From Hyaloperonospora brassicae (lineage: Eukaryota; Oomycota; Peronosporomycetes; Peronosporales; Peronosporaceae), in contig CANTFL010000851.1 in the NCBI GenBank assembly GCA_947650285.1, positions 124,001 through 188,000 on the forward strand: DNA of 64,000 bases, in the 5' to 3' direction. Shown piece after piece: positions 34,243 to 46,642 of the stretch. Each line of letters begins with the position of its first letter. Position 1 is the first letter of the stretch. Below the pieces are notes generated by a model. The model saw only the letters and a list, made by a program, of their open reading frames with translations. It was not told the DNA's origin and did not search any database. Made by a program: the position numbers and the translations under genes.

Positions 34243-34830
34243 ATGGCTGCCACTGCCGTGTCCTCCTCTCCTGCACTACTGCGGTCTGCGCCGTTTTCGA
34301 AAAGCTCGTCCGACATTGTCATCCGTCAGTTCCGCCATAATGATTTGGCTCAAGTAATTGAGCTCTTCAAAGAGGGCATGCTCGTGAGAGGAACGGACGA
34401 ACTGATGGACGCGTATATTGCCACCAGTCTGGAAACGGACCTCAGCGATATCGAAGGCACGTACATCAAGCCTGGCGGCAACTTCTGGATTGCCACGCCT
34501 CGTGACGATCCGACCCTCGTTGTGGGCACGGTCGGGCTCGAAGTGAGGTCCAAGCACCAAGGTTATCTCCGGCGACTGTCGGTCAGGAGTACACATCACC
34601 GACGTGGCATTGGCCGGCTGCTCATCTCGACGCTAGAACACTACGCACGTGACCGTCTACTCGACCACATCCAGCTTGGCACGAGAGGATTCATGAATAA
34701 AGCACGGGCTCTATACCGTCTGGAAGGGTACACGGAGACAGAGGTGATTGTCATCCGTGACGAACCTCGTGCTGAGGTGATCATGATTGAGAAACGCTTA
34801 CACGTGTCTAGTCAGGGACGGACGCACTAG
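34243..34830 (+). CDS. GNAT-family N-acetyltransferase
   Basis: 195 residues, intronless, with a typical length for a single GNAT domain. After a short Ser/Ala-rich N-terminus, strand beta1 starts at IVIRQFRHNDLAQVIELF (25-42). GNFWIATPRDDPTLVVGTVGL (79-99) supplies beta2-beta4. RRLSVRSTHHRRGIGRLLIS (110-129) is motif A, with the acetyl-CoA pyrophosphate-binding R-x-x-G-x-G/A loop at 120-125. NKARALYRLEGYTETEV (152-168) is the motif B helix and turn. The enzyme transfers acetyl from acetyl-CoA to an amine; the wording is closest to NAT8/camello-like or orphan GNATs, so the substrate is not predictable. The neighbouring sequence is noncoding on both sides. Confidence 0.85.
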   Translation: MAATAVSSSPALLRSAPFSKSSSDIVIRQFRHNDLAQVIELFKEGMLVRGTDELMDAYIATSLETDLSDIEGTYIKPGGNFWIATPRDDPTLVVGTVGLEVRSKHQGYLRRLSVRSTHHRRGIGRLLISTLEHYARDRLLDHIQLGTRGFMNKARALYRLEGYTETEVIVIRDEPRAEVIMIEKRLHVSSQGRTH

Positions 34831-36338
34831 CTGACGGAAAGCGTCACGTGGGTAGTAATGCAGCGATTTGGTGGAACATGTGTAGTTGGGTCGTGGATCT
34901 GATGCACGTGTTAAACTCGCATCTTGGTTGCAACGTTTCTACAAGAAGCGCGTCGCTTGATCTAAATGCTGACTCGCTCACGATTCGAACGTTTTGTGTC
35001 ACCAATCGAAGCTTCTGCAGCCTCTTTCGACTACATTGGACGATGGAACTGTCGATCATCAACGCATGTCGTTTTTCTGTGCAAATGCCTGTTACTTATC
35101 TTCCTTCTGTGTTCGAGAAATTCTTGTGACCAATCTATATTCTGTCGTTCTACGCACGACGCAAGCCTGCGTCTACCGAAGACTGGGTCGCGACATCTCT
35201 TGCTACAACCCATGTATACTTCCACTTGATCACTAGCAAGTTGGATATGCATGTAGGTCGTATCAAGCTTTGCAAGCAGAACTGAGGTGTAAATAATGGG
35301 GCCGTACGACTCGGACACCGTGTCGTCGATGTCAGGGAACAGTTTCTAGATCTTCTTCGATGCTATGTATTGCTGCTGTTGTCTAGTCCGTAGCAATGGT
35401 CGTGCTAACGAAAGTCCTGCTTACACAAACTGCAACTGTCGTAGACCCGCAAGGATCTCGTAGCACTTACCGCTGTCTCTGTACTCCAATAAGCTTACAC
35501 GACCAATGTTGATGCCGCACATCTTCATCTGTCATACCACAAATAAGTATACCGTCGTGACACACGGTAAGTGCTTGAAGGGCGTCATGAAGATCTGATT
35601 GACTTGTGGCATGTAGGCCGCTTCTTTTGTCAAACATTGCCCTCGAGCCTGGACATTGCGCGGTGTGTAATTCTATACGATTGCAGTCAAAGCATTTTTA
35701 CGCCATATGCCACGAACGGTAGACAAAGCGCTCGTGCGATCGAAGGATGTTGCAAGCTCAAGTTTGGAGGCTGCGCTATGGTACAATGCGTATAATTTCA
35801 GCTCATCACGCGCTTGTCAGAGCAGAGTATTACGGAGCTAAGCGTGAGACGAGATGAAAGTAAACAACAATGTTTTAATCGTCTCATTCCTTCGACGAGC
35901 TCAATCGTCGATCAAAACGATATTGGGGGCGTGGACCTTCGCACAGCATGCGTAATCTTTGGTGACACGGTCGAACAAGGAGATGCGTCAATGCGGGTGG
36001 ACTATTACGTACAAACGCCACACAAGTAATGAAGGAGTACTGTGCAAACTTCGCAGTTGCTGTATATCGAACAACCAAGAAAACGTCCGGTCCCCGAGCG
36101 TCTTTATATCATTCGGGGGTACGTTGACTCTGGCATGAGGTTTTCGTGGCAACACGACAACAGATGGGCGCCTCGACCTGCTATCGCAATCCTCTTGTCT
36201 TAGCCATCATTTGAGTATCTACATGAACTCTTCCGACACTCTGTTACCAATGACACAGTCAGGTTGATGCCATGGAGTATCGTACAAGGACTGCGCACTA
36301 TTGACGCCAAACGTGTGTGCACGCCATTTGCTTGAAGA
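34831..36338. other. Intergenic region, nothing recognised
   Basis: Several open frames of 60-95 codons on both strands occur. None shows a domain, and they overlap one another without pattern. Confidence 0.4.
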
Positions 36339-36395
36339 GCTGCAATGAACGCATCAGTGAGCAATTTGTTTAAAGCGCTGCAATGAACGCATCAG
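36339..36395. repeat. Short direct repeat before copia gag relic
   Basis: GCTGCAATGAACGCATCAG occurs at 36339-36357 and again at 36377-36395 (offset 38 bp). The second copy contains the first ATG of the gag relic, so the repeat duplicates its start context. Confidence 0.8.
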
Positions 36396-36844
36396 CTGCA
36401 TTGAATACAGGAAGCAGCGGAGGAAATACACTTCTTGCTAGTGGCCCAGCTGTTGGGGCTGCGGCAAATATACACGTGAACCGAATCGTGCGCGGAAGCA
36501 ATCAGCCACCTCGCTTCGAGGTAACGTTTGCGCTATACCGTGCCAAATTAGAACTGTGCCTTGGTAAGCGTCAAAGCTGGGACGTCGTCCGTGGTACGAA
36601 GATCCGCCATGCCTCGGAATCGGATTTGCAGAGAGGGATTGGCGAGAGGGATTGTCGTGCTCGGGCTACAATTTTACGAGGACTACGCGGGTGCCAAAAA
36701 GATGATGCAACAAAAGTGTATTCAATGGCGGCAGCAGCTGAAGTTTGGGCATCGCTCGTAGATGACAAGACTCAGCGCAACTTCTCTTATGCAGTACTGG
36801 TAAGAATTCAATTGTACCAGCATTCTCATAACGTCACGAAATAG
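36383..36844 (+). pseudogene. Copia gag fragment, UBN2 type
   Basis: A 153-codon frame. After a Gly/Ala-rich lead it has FALYRAKLELCLGKRQSWDVV, the conserved start of UBN2-type copia Gag. A disordered middle (IGERDCRARATILRGLRG) follows, then VYSMAAAAEVWASLVDDKTQ and SYAVLVRIQLYQ. It stops at 36844, before the part that normally links to the zinc knuckle. It differs from the gag of the tandem array, so it comes from another copia family. Confidence 0.75.
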
Positions 36845-37263
36845 CTAATCACCGGAATAGAGACCCTGAGAAAAATTTAAAATTTGTCTGAAGTCAGCGT
36901 GAAAATGGACGATTAAACGTGAGAACTTGAGACCAAGAATAATTCTATTCATTTGAGATTTGAATCGCGAAGCGCGCGACTATAGGCGATAGTGCGCCCA
37001 GCAAAAATATCACGAAAATATCACAAACAGTTGGCATTACCAGCATTACCAGCTTATTGCCGGAAACCACCACGTAAAAAGGCAGTTTAAATCTGGGATG
37101 ATTGCTATACGCTAATGTTCTGCAAGTCCTCATGCGTTATATTCGACGGTTCATGTCAATAGTCTTGCTCCGCTTACGAGCATTAGTAGAGGACGCAGGA
37201 TGCACCAGAATCTCGGTTTCCACGACCTCTCTGAATTTGAGCCAACAGGGCAACTCGACGTCC

Positions 37264-37943
37264 TTAACGCATCCACCATCTTGAAACAGCTTGAGCCAAC
37301 GCTACTGTTTCGGCAGTAGCACTGGCCAGAGTCCGCTCGCTATGAAGCCAGAGACCACATTGGCAGGCTGGTGTACGATGGCCTTGGTCCACGCGGCGCT
37401 TACTAAGCGATGTATGTTTTAGCGCGAGATGGAGCCTTCGGCCCCATTCAGGTTGCACTCACGCATCACGGAATCGATATTAGACTTAATGGATTGAACA
37501 CAGCCACGGCGGTAGCGTAGCGACAAATCAGGATAATCGTTGAGAAAGCATGATACCCACCGTAATGTAAGGAAGCCTGTATCCGCGTCACACCGTTTTT
37601 GGCTCGGTATATGTCTTTTTCCTTGCCAGTACTGCCTCAAAAATTAATTGGTAGGCTATAATTCTGCGTTCCGAACACCCATTCACTCAAGATCACCGTC
37701 CAGTTTTACTCCCAGTATTGGCGGCGACCCAGGCTTTCGTAAGGCCACGCCTTTTTTTAAGTAGGTCGGTTCCATACCGAATCGTTCGCTCCGGAATGCC
37801 GAATATTCGTTACAAACGCGGCCGACCTTGGCAACCGCGGCATGCGCGCGCACAGCAGCGTTTATGTCTTCTGCTGAGTAATTCTTTTTCCCCGCAGCCG
37901 AGATGACGGCCTTCTTGTTCTCCTTACCCTTTGCCACGCTCAA
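37264..37943 (-). pseudogene. CENP-B/pogo-type transposase N-terminal relic
   Basis: On the minus strand from 37943: KNYSAEDINAAVRAHAAVAK is a psq-like helix-turn-helix, then PGSPPILGVKLDGDLE. The following text in other frames includes GKDIYRAKNGVTRIQ and LNDYPDLSLRYRRGC. These are the landmarks of the CENP-B-type DNA-binding domain of pogo/Tigger transposases. Frameshifts and stops cut it at least three times, and no DDE core could be followed. It lies inside the copia relic, so it inserted after that copia element. Confidence 0.55.
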
Positions 37944-38478
37944 CGTCTCAGCCAGACTGTCTGGATCGTCACGTCTTTTTCAATAATTGGGTAATCGACG
38001 TAGCAGCAAACCATGACATCTTGAGCCTTAAACAACGAGCTGTGATTGGCAGATATGTGTTTTGGCAATGATTCGGGTTATCGGTAGCATAACGTTTCAA
38101 TTCATCGACTTACCACGATTATCGTGGTAAGTAGATGGTGAAATATTTGAAGATTATGGCAAACTTACGACAACAATCACATAGTTTGGGCGTAAATCAC
38201 ATTATCAACGATGTTTAGATGACACGAACCCTTTCAACTAGTGTCGCTATAACGCATCGGCAACATATTGAGCAATATGACCTCCCAATCAGACAAGCAA
38301 TATCACCTACACTTCAATAAGTCACGAATACGCTACAATCACGGGAAGAGCGCGACAAAATGGTTGATGATGATAACACAAAAGGACATGGTGGTCGAGA
38401 AGCCTTGGTAATGAATGCTAAGCATTGTTCCAGATACCCGAGGGATCGTGGGACAAGAAGAACCACATCATTTTTAAG

Positions 38479-38520
38479 TGCTTTTATTGTGAAAAGAACG
38501 CTCTCTGCCGGCGAGATTGT
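38479..38520 (+). pseudogene. Copia zinc knuckle remnant
   Basis: KCFYCEKNALCRRDCW keeps the three cysteines of CCHC at correct spacing. The histidine is Leu (CTC for CAC), and a TGA follows shortly after. Confidence 0.6.
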
Positions 38521-39788
38521 TGGTATTGAGAGAAGTAATGAGCAAGATTTATGACAGCAAGAACAAGCACAAGCATTTGATATAGTGGAAGAAGGAGAGG
38601 AAAGAAAATTGAGGTCATCCTAAGGAACATCAAGTACTACGTTCAACAAAATGCGCGAACACTTCGGTAAAAGCACTAGTTAAAGCGATGAAGAACACTT
38701 GGTCGTGGGCATGGTAGCAAATCATACGCATGCAAGAGACCATGTTACTTGGACTATGGATGCACCACACATGTATGTACAGAGCGAAAGCGTTTTACAA
38801 CATCAAGAAATCGAAAGCACTCTTCACCGTGTGGACAGGCGAAAAGACAAGTGGTACCGTGAGCGGATCTATGCTGATCAACATTATGAATTAAAATCAT
38901 CGCACGCTAATGAAGTTGCAACTAGATGATGTGAAATATGCATCAAAAGGAAGAACATATATTCTACGCCCAGGAGAGATGGAAAAGAGAAACTTTCTCC
39001 CTTCTTTTTGTTAGGCATCTGTTGCCCCTAAAAGAATGTTGTTAGATCGTGGGACAAAGCGGCTGGAATTTGTAAAAAATGTAAACATTATTGGCTGAAA
39101 GCATCGTCCCCGATAACTTTTAATACTGAGCTTTGAATGATGACTCTTAACACCGATACATGTCCATTAATGCGATGGCACGAACAACGTTAAAGCAAAT
39201 GGTAGACAAATACGTTTTCAATGGGATGCACATACCGGTACAGGTGTTTAGTATCACTCATCCTATTTAAGCTCTAAAATAGAAGGTTAGAAACGAATGT
39301 CATACAAGACAAGCGCTGCAGGGAAGCTAATATTGTATAATATGAACGCTATCTATCGTATGTCAGTGACATATGAACAATATTAATCGGGGTGAAAATA
39401 CCGATACTTGGACTTATACAAGACGAGGGATCTCGATTCAAATAATGTAACGGATGAAATAAAATACCGAATTAAGTGACAACGTCAATGTGGTGGTAAC
39501 GGAGATTTTTGCTCAAAGACATCGCATCCAAATATATCAGCGATGGAGTTTGTGGGTTGTCAATGCTACCCTGAAGGCGTTTATAGCGGCACCGGGTATC
39601 TACTTTGTACCTACACCTTCAAAGTCTTTAGAAAAAAATGTCTTGGTAAAAAATGGAATGGTGTATTGGTAAATGAGATGCGAGCAGAAATGGATGCTGC
39701 TGATCTTTTCACCAAGATTTGACCAGAAGTACTTCAGTACAGTGTTGATATCGGTTACATTAGTGCAACAAGTGCACTAAGAGCCAAA

Positions 39789-39848
39789 AAGACATTAGAA
39801 ACGTTGCTCGGCAATAAACCTGATTTAAGCAAGATAAAAGTGTGCGGG
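39789..39848 (+). pseudogene. Copia integrase C-terminal remnant
   Basis: The segment LLGNKPDLSKIKVCG matches the conserved P-x-L-S-x-I-K-V-x-G block that follows the integrase core in copia polyproteins. Stops flank it. Confidence 0.55.
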
Positions 39849-40414
39849 TGATTGATTTTCATTCATGTGCTGATAAAGGAACGGTACACATAGTTGAGTT
39901 TATAAGCTGAGCCGATACTACTTCTTGATTTCGCGCCTACTACAAGTAATTATCACTTGCTACACTTAGAAACAGGTTGTATTTATTGAAGCTCGAGATG
40001 TGAACTTCAGAAAAGATATCACAGTGAGCAAGAAGTACGTATATACTTTGCTCAAAGGATAACACGGTTTGTACGAAAACATTCCATTTGTACCTCTCTC
40101 AGTCACGAACGTGGCAAAAGAAGACGTACGTGGTGTTCTTGCACATAATATGATGACAGAAGTTAATGCGAACCATCGAGAACGAGCGGCTGAAATGAGC
40201 ATGCATGTTCATAAAAGAGCAATGTCGTCGGGTAGTGACGAGTAGGAAGTGGACAAAAACTATTCATCGCACAACTCACAGGCATCGGTGGGCGTGACTG
40301 TTACGATAATTCTACGCATGAGTGGACATGCTTGTGTTTGGGTCCCAGATTGAGTGAGACCTTATAATCAGACAGATGAAGCGGGTCTCGAAGGGTGCCA
40401 GATGTCATCTTAAG

Positions 40415-40465
40415 CATTTGTGTTACGTAGATGATGCACTTTTACACGTGACGAAGCTCAAATTT
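40415..40465 (+). pseudogene. Copia reverse transcriptase remnant with YVDD
   Basis: LCYVDDALLHVTKLKF, with YVDD at 40424-40435, is the RT palm motif. The surrounding frame is short and broken. Confidence 0.55.
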
Positions 40466-40600
40466 CAGCGTTTTTTGTATATGAGTGTGATAAGGTGCAG
40501 CATTCGGTATCCGAGAGTGCAGTATCATAACCATGGAATACAAAGCCCGAGCTGCTGTGAGAACTGTTCAGCATCATGTGTCTCGTCCAGTTTTACACGT

Positions 40601-43070
40601 GGGTAGCTTGGGCAAATTTTTGCTCGTGTTCATTTTGTGTGCCTGCAATTGGAGTGGCTGGTTGCCAACTCAAAAAGATCGGCTACGAGTTATTACACAG
40701 TATTTTGTAAGTATCACATATTAAGTGAAGTGATAACGTAGATTTTGTGGCTGCAATTGGATGTCCATTGGATTATATTCTGCACACAACGGTAACTTCG
40801 CACCTGAACGCGTCAATTAGTTGGTTGCATGGGTTCTTTTGTAGACAACTGCACGATCAGTACTAAGGGCTGGATGTTCTAGGATGCCTAAGGTTTTCGA
40901 CTCGAATGGAAGAATGTAAAACGGAGTGAGTCCGTTACATGTCATTGATAACAAAATATCTCCATTGTAATTTTTCGTGATTGGTAACATTTATCAATAC
41001 AACCAAAGGTAAACGACCACTTCAGTGCGTGATTTTGGACCAGTTCGAATTTTTTCAACATAACGTAAATAAAGACATTTTGGACACATAAAAACCATGT
41101 TAAAGCCATTTTAGCGTCAATTTTCATCCACATCGTTTCAGGTTTATGACATTATTATATGAAATTCTGCGAGCTGACAAAATCAGTTAAATTTGGGCCC
41201 ATTTTATTGGGTACAGGTTTAGTGCACGACTACTAGTCGGATGCTTCTGCTAGCTTTTTTTGATAAATAGCCTGCGGGTAATGTCAATCGTTGTTCTATA
41301 CTTCTTCTTCTTCTTGCGTGCAGGTTTTGGAGGGTGAGTGACGATCGCATTCTGGGTTGTGGAGACCTTGCACGGGCGGCTTACAGTTCAATATGCAGTG
41401 CCATAGTCGCCTTACACTCCCCCAGTTTGATACTCTCCGATACGCTTGCAAATTTGAATAAGAGAGAGGGCGTATATCTCAATACTTTAAAAGCCCTCAA
41501 ATGTATTGCTGGAGCTCTTAATGATGTCGCTTTGGTATACAAAGCACTCAATACGATGACTGTCTGTTTGGACAGCGCCGGATTTAATGTTTTTTAACGC
41601 TATAGACCCTCGCGGACGATTGTTTCAAAAGGCCTTAAAACGGCCACGACAAGCGGCTGAAAGATGTGCGTTGCGTTTGCTGGAATGGCGAATCATGAAA
41701 TATATCTTCGCAGACCGACTCTGAACAAAACAAATCTGATTTAAGTGAATATAAAAAGGAATACAATGATGAAAAAGATCCTGCAGAAATTAACTATATT
41801 CACATGCGTGCGCATCCCTTCAATCGGAATTCCGCTTTGCTGGCCCTGCCCCTTCTTAAACAATGTGTAAAACGGAGTAGAAGACGAGCGCGTCCTCGGC
41901 GTACGATTTATCGTTGCGCACTCTCTTAAGAGAACTCGATGACTTCTTGCTTTTCGTAGTGCCCGCAACGCACCACCATCTGCTTTATACTTTTATTCGT
42001 TTTTGAAAGGCAAAAACATTACTTCGCACATAGCGAATCGTGCATTGAACCGGTTCAAAACATCATGTGCCAATCAAATTGCTTGTATTCGGAATAATCA
42101 AATTTATATTAAATATTAATTAGCATCGTGCACTGGAGTGATACCGTGCACAAAACTGGTCGTCTACCTTATCCAAAAAAAGATAAATAGAAAAATACCG
42201 TTAAGAACAATTTTGATTGAAATGTGTATCAACAATATAAAATGAAAATAACGAACGATTAATAATATCAGTATCTCGTGATGCTTCAAAAACCAAATTT
42301 CCCAAATTTGTTTTTTAAGAAATTTTACAAATTGCTTATAATGTCAATTGTGTTTGGTTGACATTGAAGAGTATCCAAAATCTGAGGTGCATGTGATATG
42401 CCTATACTCGGTGGTGATTCACGTTTCGCTCGATCTAAGACATGATACTAAAAAAGACCCACCCATTACTGAAAGACCACGCGCAATAAACGGTGAAAAA
42501 GAAACTACATAGGACATTACAGTTCAAAAACATTTAGGTAAGACAAAGAAGAATGAATTAACAGAATCACAACTATAGAAAATAATCCTATAAATTTCCC
42601 CTACTTTGCTCATCCTTTGCACATCTCTCTCCCCCGCTCTTCCTCAACAATCATGTTTACATGACGTGCGGGATTACGCACCCTTGTGGTAAAATATTAC
42701 AAGGGATTACCAGTGAAATGTGTGCCTCGTTTTACCTGGTAGCACTTCGAGACCCATTCAAAGACTACGACTACCTCACCAAACATAAATATGTTGGATG
42801 TTGGTAAACTATACACGCCACGAAGGAAAGTCTTAATTGCACGAGTGACATCAAATAAGTTAGGATAATGAATGGGCTATAGTTTAGATACAAAAAGTAT
42901 TTTTTTATAAAAGGAGGGATCGCGCTCCGGCTAGGTACGAACTGGCAAACGATTAGTGAATATGAACGTACAAGAATCATCACGTCTGTTGGACTGATGG
43001 GAAAAGTCGATGGAATCGACTTTCGTTTCGATCAAAAGGTGACCAAGATGGAGAAGAACCTATTATTCTG
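40601..43070. other. AT-rich region, nearly empty
   Basis: One 87-codon plus frame at 41334-41597 (LARAAYSSICSAIVALHS, later LKALKCIAGALNDVALVYK) reads protein-like but no family was recognised. It starts just after a CTT run (41301-41316) that ends in TGCAG, a possible splice acceptor. The rest is AT-rich, without recognisable features. Confidence 0.35.
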
Positions 43071-43310
43071 TAAGTGATCGCGATCAAGAAGAAGATCGCG
43101 AAGAAGAAGATCGCGATGGAGGACGCGATCGCGATAAAGGAGGATATCGCAATTTACCAGATGGGTGTTTGCCACACTACGAGGTCCGCGATCAAGGTGG
43201 CAATAACGATTAGATACCCAATCGATATCGATCAGTGCGAACATCCCTATCAAGGACGCGATCGCGATCTGATGGATCGCGATCGATCAGGTAAGTTCGT
43301 ATTACACCAC
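43071..43310. repeat. GATCGCGATC-rich, RD/RS-coding low-complexity patch
   Basis: The hexamer CGCGAT or its complement and the palindromes GATCGCGATC, GCGATCGC and TCGCGA recur many times. One frame reads DRDQEEDREEEDRDGGRDRD, another SRRRRSRW, the type of text found in RS/RD domains of RNA-binding proteins. The frame closes at a TAG near 43213. Flanking GTAAGT-like donors are at 43070 and 43290. It may be an exon of an eroded gene. Confidence 0.55.
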
Positions 43311-46300
43311 GCGATCCGCGATCCGCTACCAGAGGAGTACATGAAGTGGGATGTGTCGTGCAAGGAGACAATAAGAAGGGACAGAAAAAACTACAGTACA
43401 GTCAGAGTCTCTTGTAAGCATAGTGGTATCTCTTAGTTAAGTGGATAAACACCATACAGAGTCCAAATTGCGTATGAGTATCCGTGTCTACTTCTCTTCC
43501 GAGTTGGATGACCTACCACCTGACGTCATGAAAAGAACCATACTTTGATCAAGTGATGTACCTAGATTGTTTTACCAGGTATCAAGGACTCTCAAGCAAT
43601 CCCCTCTCACCTGCGATTGAACTTAGTAACATAGAAGAGAACAAGGAACCGCGAGACGCTTCAGGTGTTCAGAAGGTCAAGCGGGTCAAGTGTCAGCGTA
43701 TTAGACAAGGCGACCTAAGCACAAGCACACCCATAATTGTGTGAAGAATTCCGTACGATCACCTTCATTCTCATCTCAAACACGGTCAAATTTACCTCGA
43801 CACGAGTCCACCTGGAAGAGTGCAGCCCGCCTAACCGACGGTAACACAAGATCGGGGAGGAAACGACACACACGAAAACGGAGTACCTAATCGCAACAGC
43901 CGATCTTCTGTGCGGCAGTGGAGAGTCGGGACGTACAAATCTTAACATCGCCAATCCAATACAATGTCTGGTACGAGGATCTCCAGAAAAACAACATAAT
44001 ACTAGGTATTTTTTTACGAGAAAATATAACTATTCATATTTTTTTACTTAACTTACGAGCGATAGATTGCAGGTGTAGCTGCATCCCAAAGAAAGCGTTT
44101 TTCAGAGGAAACGATACTTGAGGAGGTCAAAAGGCCGCCGTGCCCTCCCTCCATCATTTACAATTATTTAAACACGATCAGTATGGGTTATATTGCATGT
44201 AAATCAGTTTCTGCTTACAAGTTTTTATTTTTACTGATTGGAAAGAAGCAGAACACTCGCAAATACAATATTTATTATATGTGACATCTAGCTTTTTACT
44301 AAAACACCAGAAAAAGTGACGAACGTTGTTACCCACAGAATAGTAGGACTCATTCATCGCTCTTATTCTACTCGTTTCGATCGACCCCACTACATATATT
44401 TTGCAGTGATGTAAAGAAATCTATGGCAATGCTTCAGAACATTGAATCCACGACGCGGAAGGTAGTTACAAGCATTTTGAATCACTATCTTCAATGTCTA
44501 TATAAAAGCGGGTTGTTTGTAGTCCCAACAAATATAACAATGTCCTTCATTTTTCTATTTAAAGCTAGCTCATCATAATCTTACGCCTGATTTAAAAGGT
44601 CTTGCTGGTAGCAACAAGTAAGAAACTTCAAACAATTAAGGAGAAGATTATATTTGTGTCTGTGGATGTCGATGACTGGAAGCTGAAACCACTTCAATGA
44701 GAAGAATGCTAAATGACGATCTAAACATAAGCTCTACTTCATGTGCTTGCAGTAGACGATATATAATGATACCAAAGTGAAAAAGAACTCGTATCATTTG
44801 CCACGTCCGCATTTTGATTATGCTATATCATTTTTTGTCTCGCGATTACCATTGGAACTTCTTTTGATATTCGTACATCCCCTATAATAATTGGCGAATG
44901 ATATGCAATTGGCAAATTATACAACGCAAAGGTATTTAAAAGCTTATAATCAACAATATCAGACGTAACTGTGTTCGACGATGTACGTATGCACACCAGG
45001 ATACGACAACACAAGGACGAACGACCAGCCCATTAATATATATATACTTAATGAATATCTATAGGTAAGGAATCAATTGGCCTATAATTATCGTGAAAAT
45101 TATTTAACTTTTACGTCGGTTCATTTTTCGTATACTGTTTCGGTGATACTGCTCATACGGAGACAGAAATAGACTAATTAGTGACATTTATTTACAAAGT
45201 CCGTAATTTAAAAAGTAATCAACATTGTGGAGCTTTATATACATTTACTGAGTAATTGTGTAACGTAACTCTAAGTGGACTTAACATGTGAAAGTTTCAT
45301 TTACATATACGGAGTAAAGCGGAATCAATGTCGATAATTATTAATGACAAAAGACTACTTAAGCCAGCAGAATTGACTAGTGCGTAAATTAAAAAGCCCG
45401 ATTGATTATCATTATGGAAGAGTGATGCAATATGCCTAAATGTCGGTGAAGTAAATTTTCACCATTTTATATGCCATCGATTATATACAAATTCAAAATC
45501 TTGACCTCTTGTCAGGAGTATGGTTTATGGGTTTTCGTGATTAAGTGATGACAATTATCATTTCCGTATGCTACTAAGAATCTGTTTTATTTTAATAGTA
45601 GGATAAATTAGCTAGAACAAACGCGCATATTTGGAAAAAGCGATGACTGAGTAGATTGGTTGGCTAAACCTTTTTGAACATTAGTACAAATAACGAGACA
45701 CCTATCTCCCAATATATCAACGAATAACGTATACATCTTTTGAGGTATATTGAAAGCAATTCTTGAAGTGAAAGATCTGGCGTAACGATACTCAGCCAAT
45801 AAAAGAAGATGAATCATTTTAGTGAAAATGTATGTCGATGAACGGAATCGTGGTGTTAAGCGTATTTATCTAAAATTCAAATTGTCGAATACGCTAATAC
45901 GGCAAACAATTAATGCGGTCGGTAAGATGAATATTAGGGTTCGTTGTTGTAGCAAAATGACATTGAAAGTCTAAAATAAATGCGGTAAGTTTATGCATCG
46001 GCAAAAATGATATGAATGCCCATATATCGATGAAATATGCAGGTAAACACTTATAAATTAATTTTGGCATATTTATAAGATTGATGCAAGTAGACCTGAT
46101 AGGTGAGGATGTTGAGCCTTCAGACACAACCATTACGTACGTACTTTTATAAGAGAATAGGATTTTTACTAATCAACGTCAAATTTGGACTTCTTAGACG
46201 GACAGTTTGTCCATATTGAACCTAATAGGTCCACGTGCCTGGCCAAGCTGTCCTCGTGTGCCTTTCGCCACAGACTGTGCCACAGAGTCAACAGCGCTGT

Positions 46301-46562
46301 TACAAGCATCGCAAGATGAAACAGACAGCACATACACCCCTGGTCTTCTGCCAAAGCCATTAGAAATAGCCGAACATCCGCCCTACACTGCTTTCGCACG
46401 ATGTCTGTCGAATCAAGTATCACATGCATGCACTCTCTTCAGGGTCTCTAGACTCTATTATACAGCGACTGGTCTACCACAGTCGATGCGTAAGACAACA
46501 CCACATTTCGAAGCAGTACCAATGGAGTCCAACGAAATGATATGACGCAGACAAATGACATC
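43311..46562. other. Mostly AT-rich region, nothing assigned
   Basis: A 63-codon plus frame at 43553-43744 (IELSNIEENKEPRDASG) is protein-like but unassigned. 44.1-46.1 kb is strongly AT-rich. From about 46.2 kb GC rises around the tRNA relic. Confidence 0.35.
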
Positions 46563-46642
46563 GACAGCTGTGAGACTTGAACTCACGCGAGTTACCCCAA
46601 TATATTTCGAGTCGTTTGCCTTTACCGCTCGGCCAAGCTGCC
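46563..46642 (-). tRNA. tRNA-Ser(CGA)-like pseudogene
   Basis: The minus strand has the acceptor halves GGCAGCT and AGCTGTC (one G-T pair), D-arm GCCGAGCGGTAAAGGC and anticodon loop CTCGAAA (CGA, Ser). A long variable arm (GGGGTAACTC) follows, then a perfect T-arm GTGAG TTCAAGT CTCAC. The anticodon stem AACGA/TATAT has only two of five pairs, and no T run follows within about ten bases. It is therefore probably a dead copy or a tRNA-Ser-derived SINE head. Confidence 0.6.

Larger units (their letters stand above)
36383..40600 (+). mobile_element. Old Ty1/copia relic, second family, interrupted
   Basis: Scattered plus-strand copia landmarks in the correct order: UBN2-type gag (36383-36844), a zinc knuckle (38479-38520, CFYCEKNALCRRDC with the His position Leu), a protease-like WTMDAPHM (near 38752), an integrase tail LLGNKPDLSKIKVCG (39789-39848) and an RT box CYVDDALLHVT (near 40421-40453). 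Stops and shifts lie between all of them. A CENP-B-type transposase relic on the other strand (37264-37943) sits between gag and the knuckle and explains the long distance there. No LTRs were found. Confidence 0.65.
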
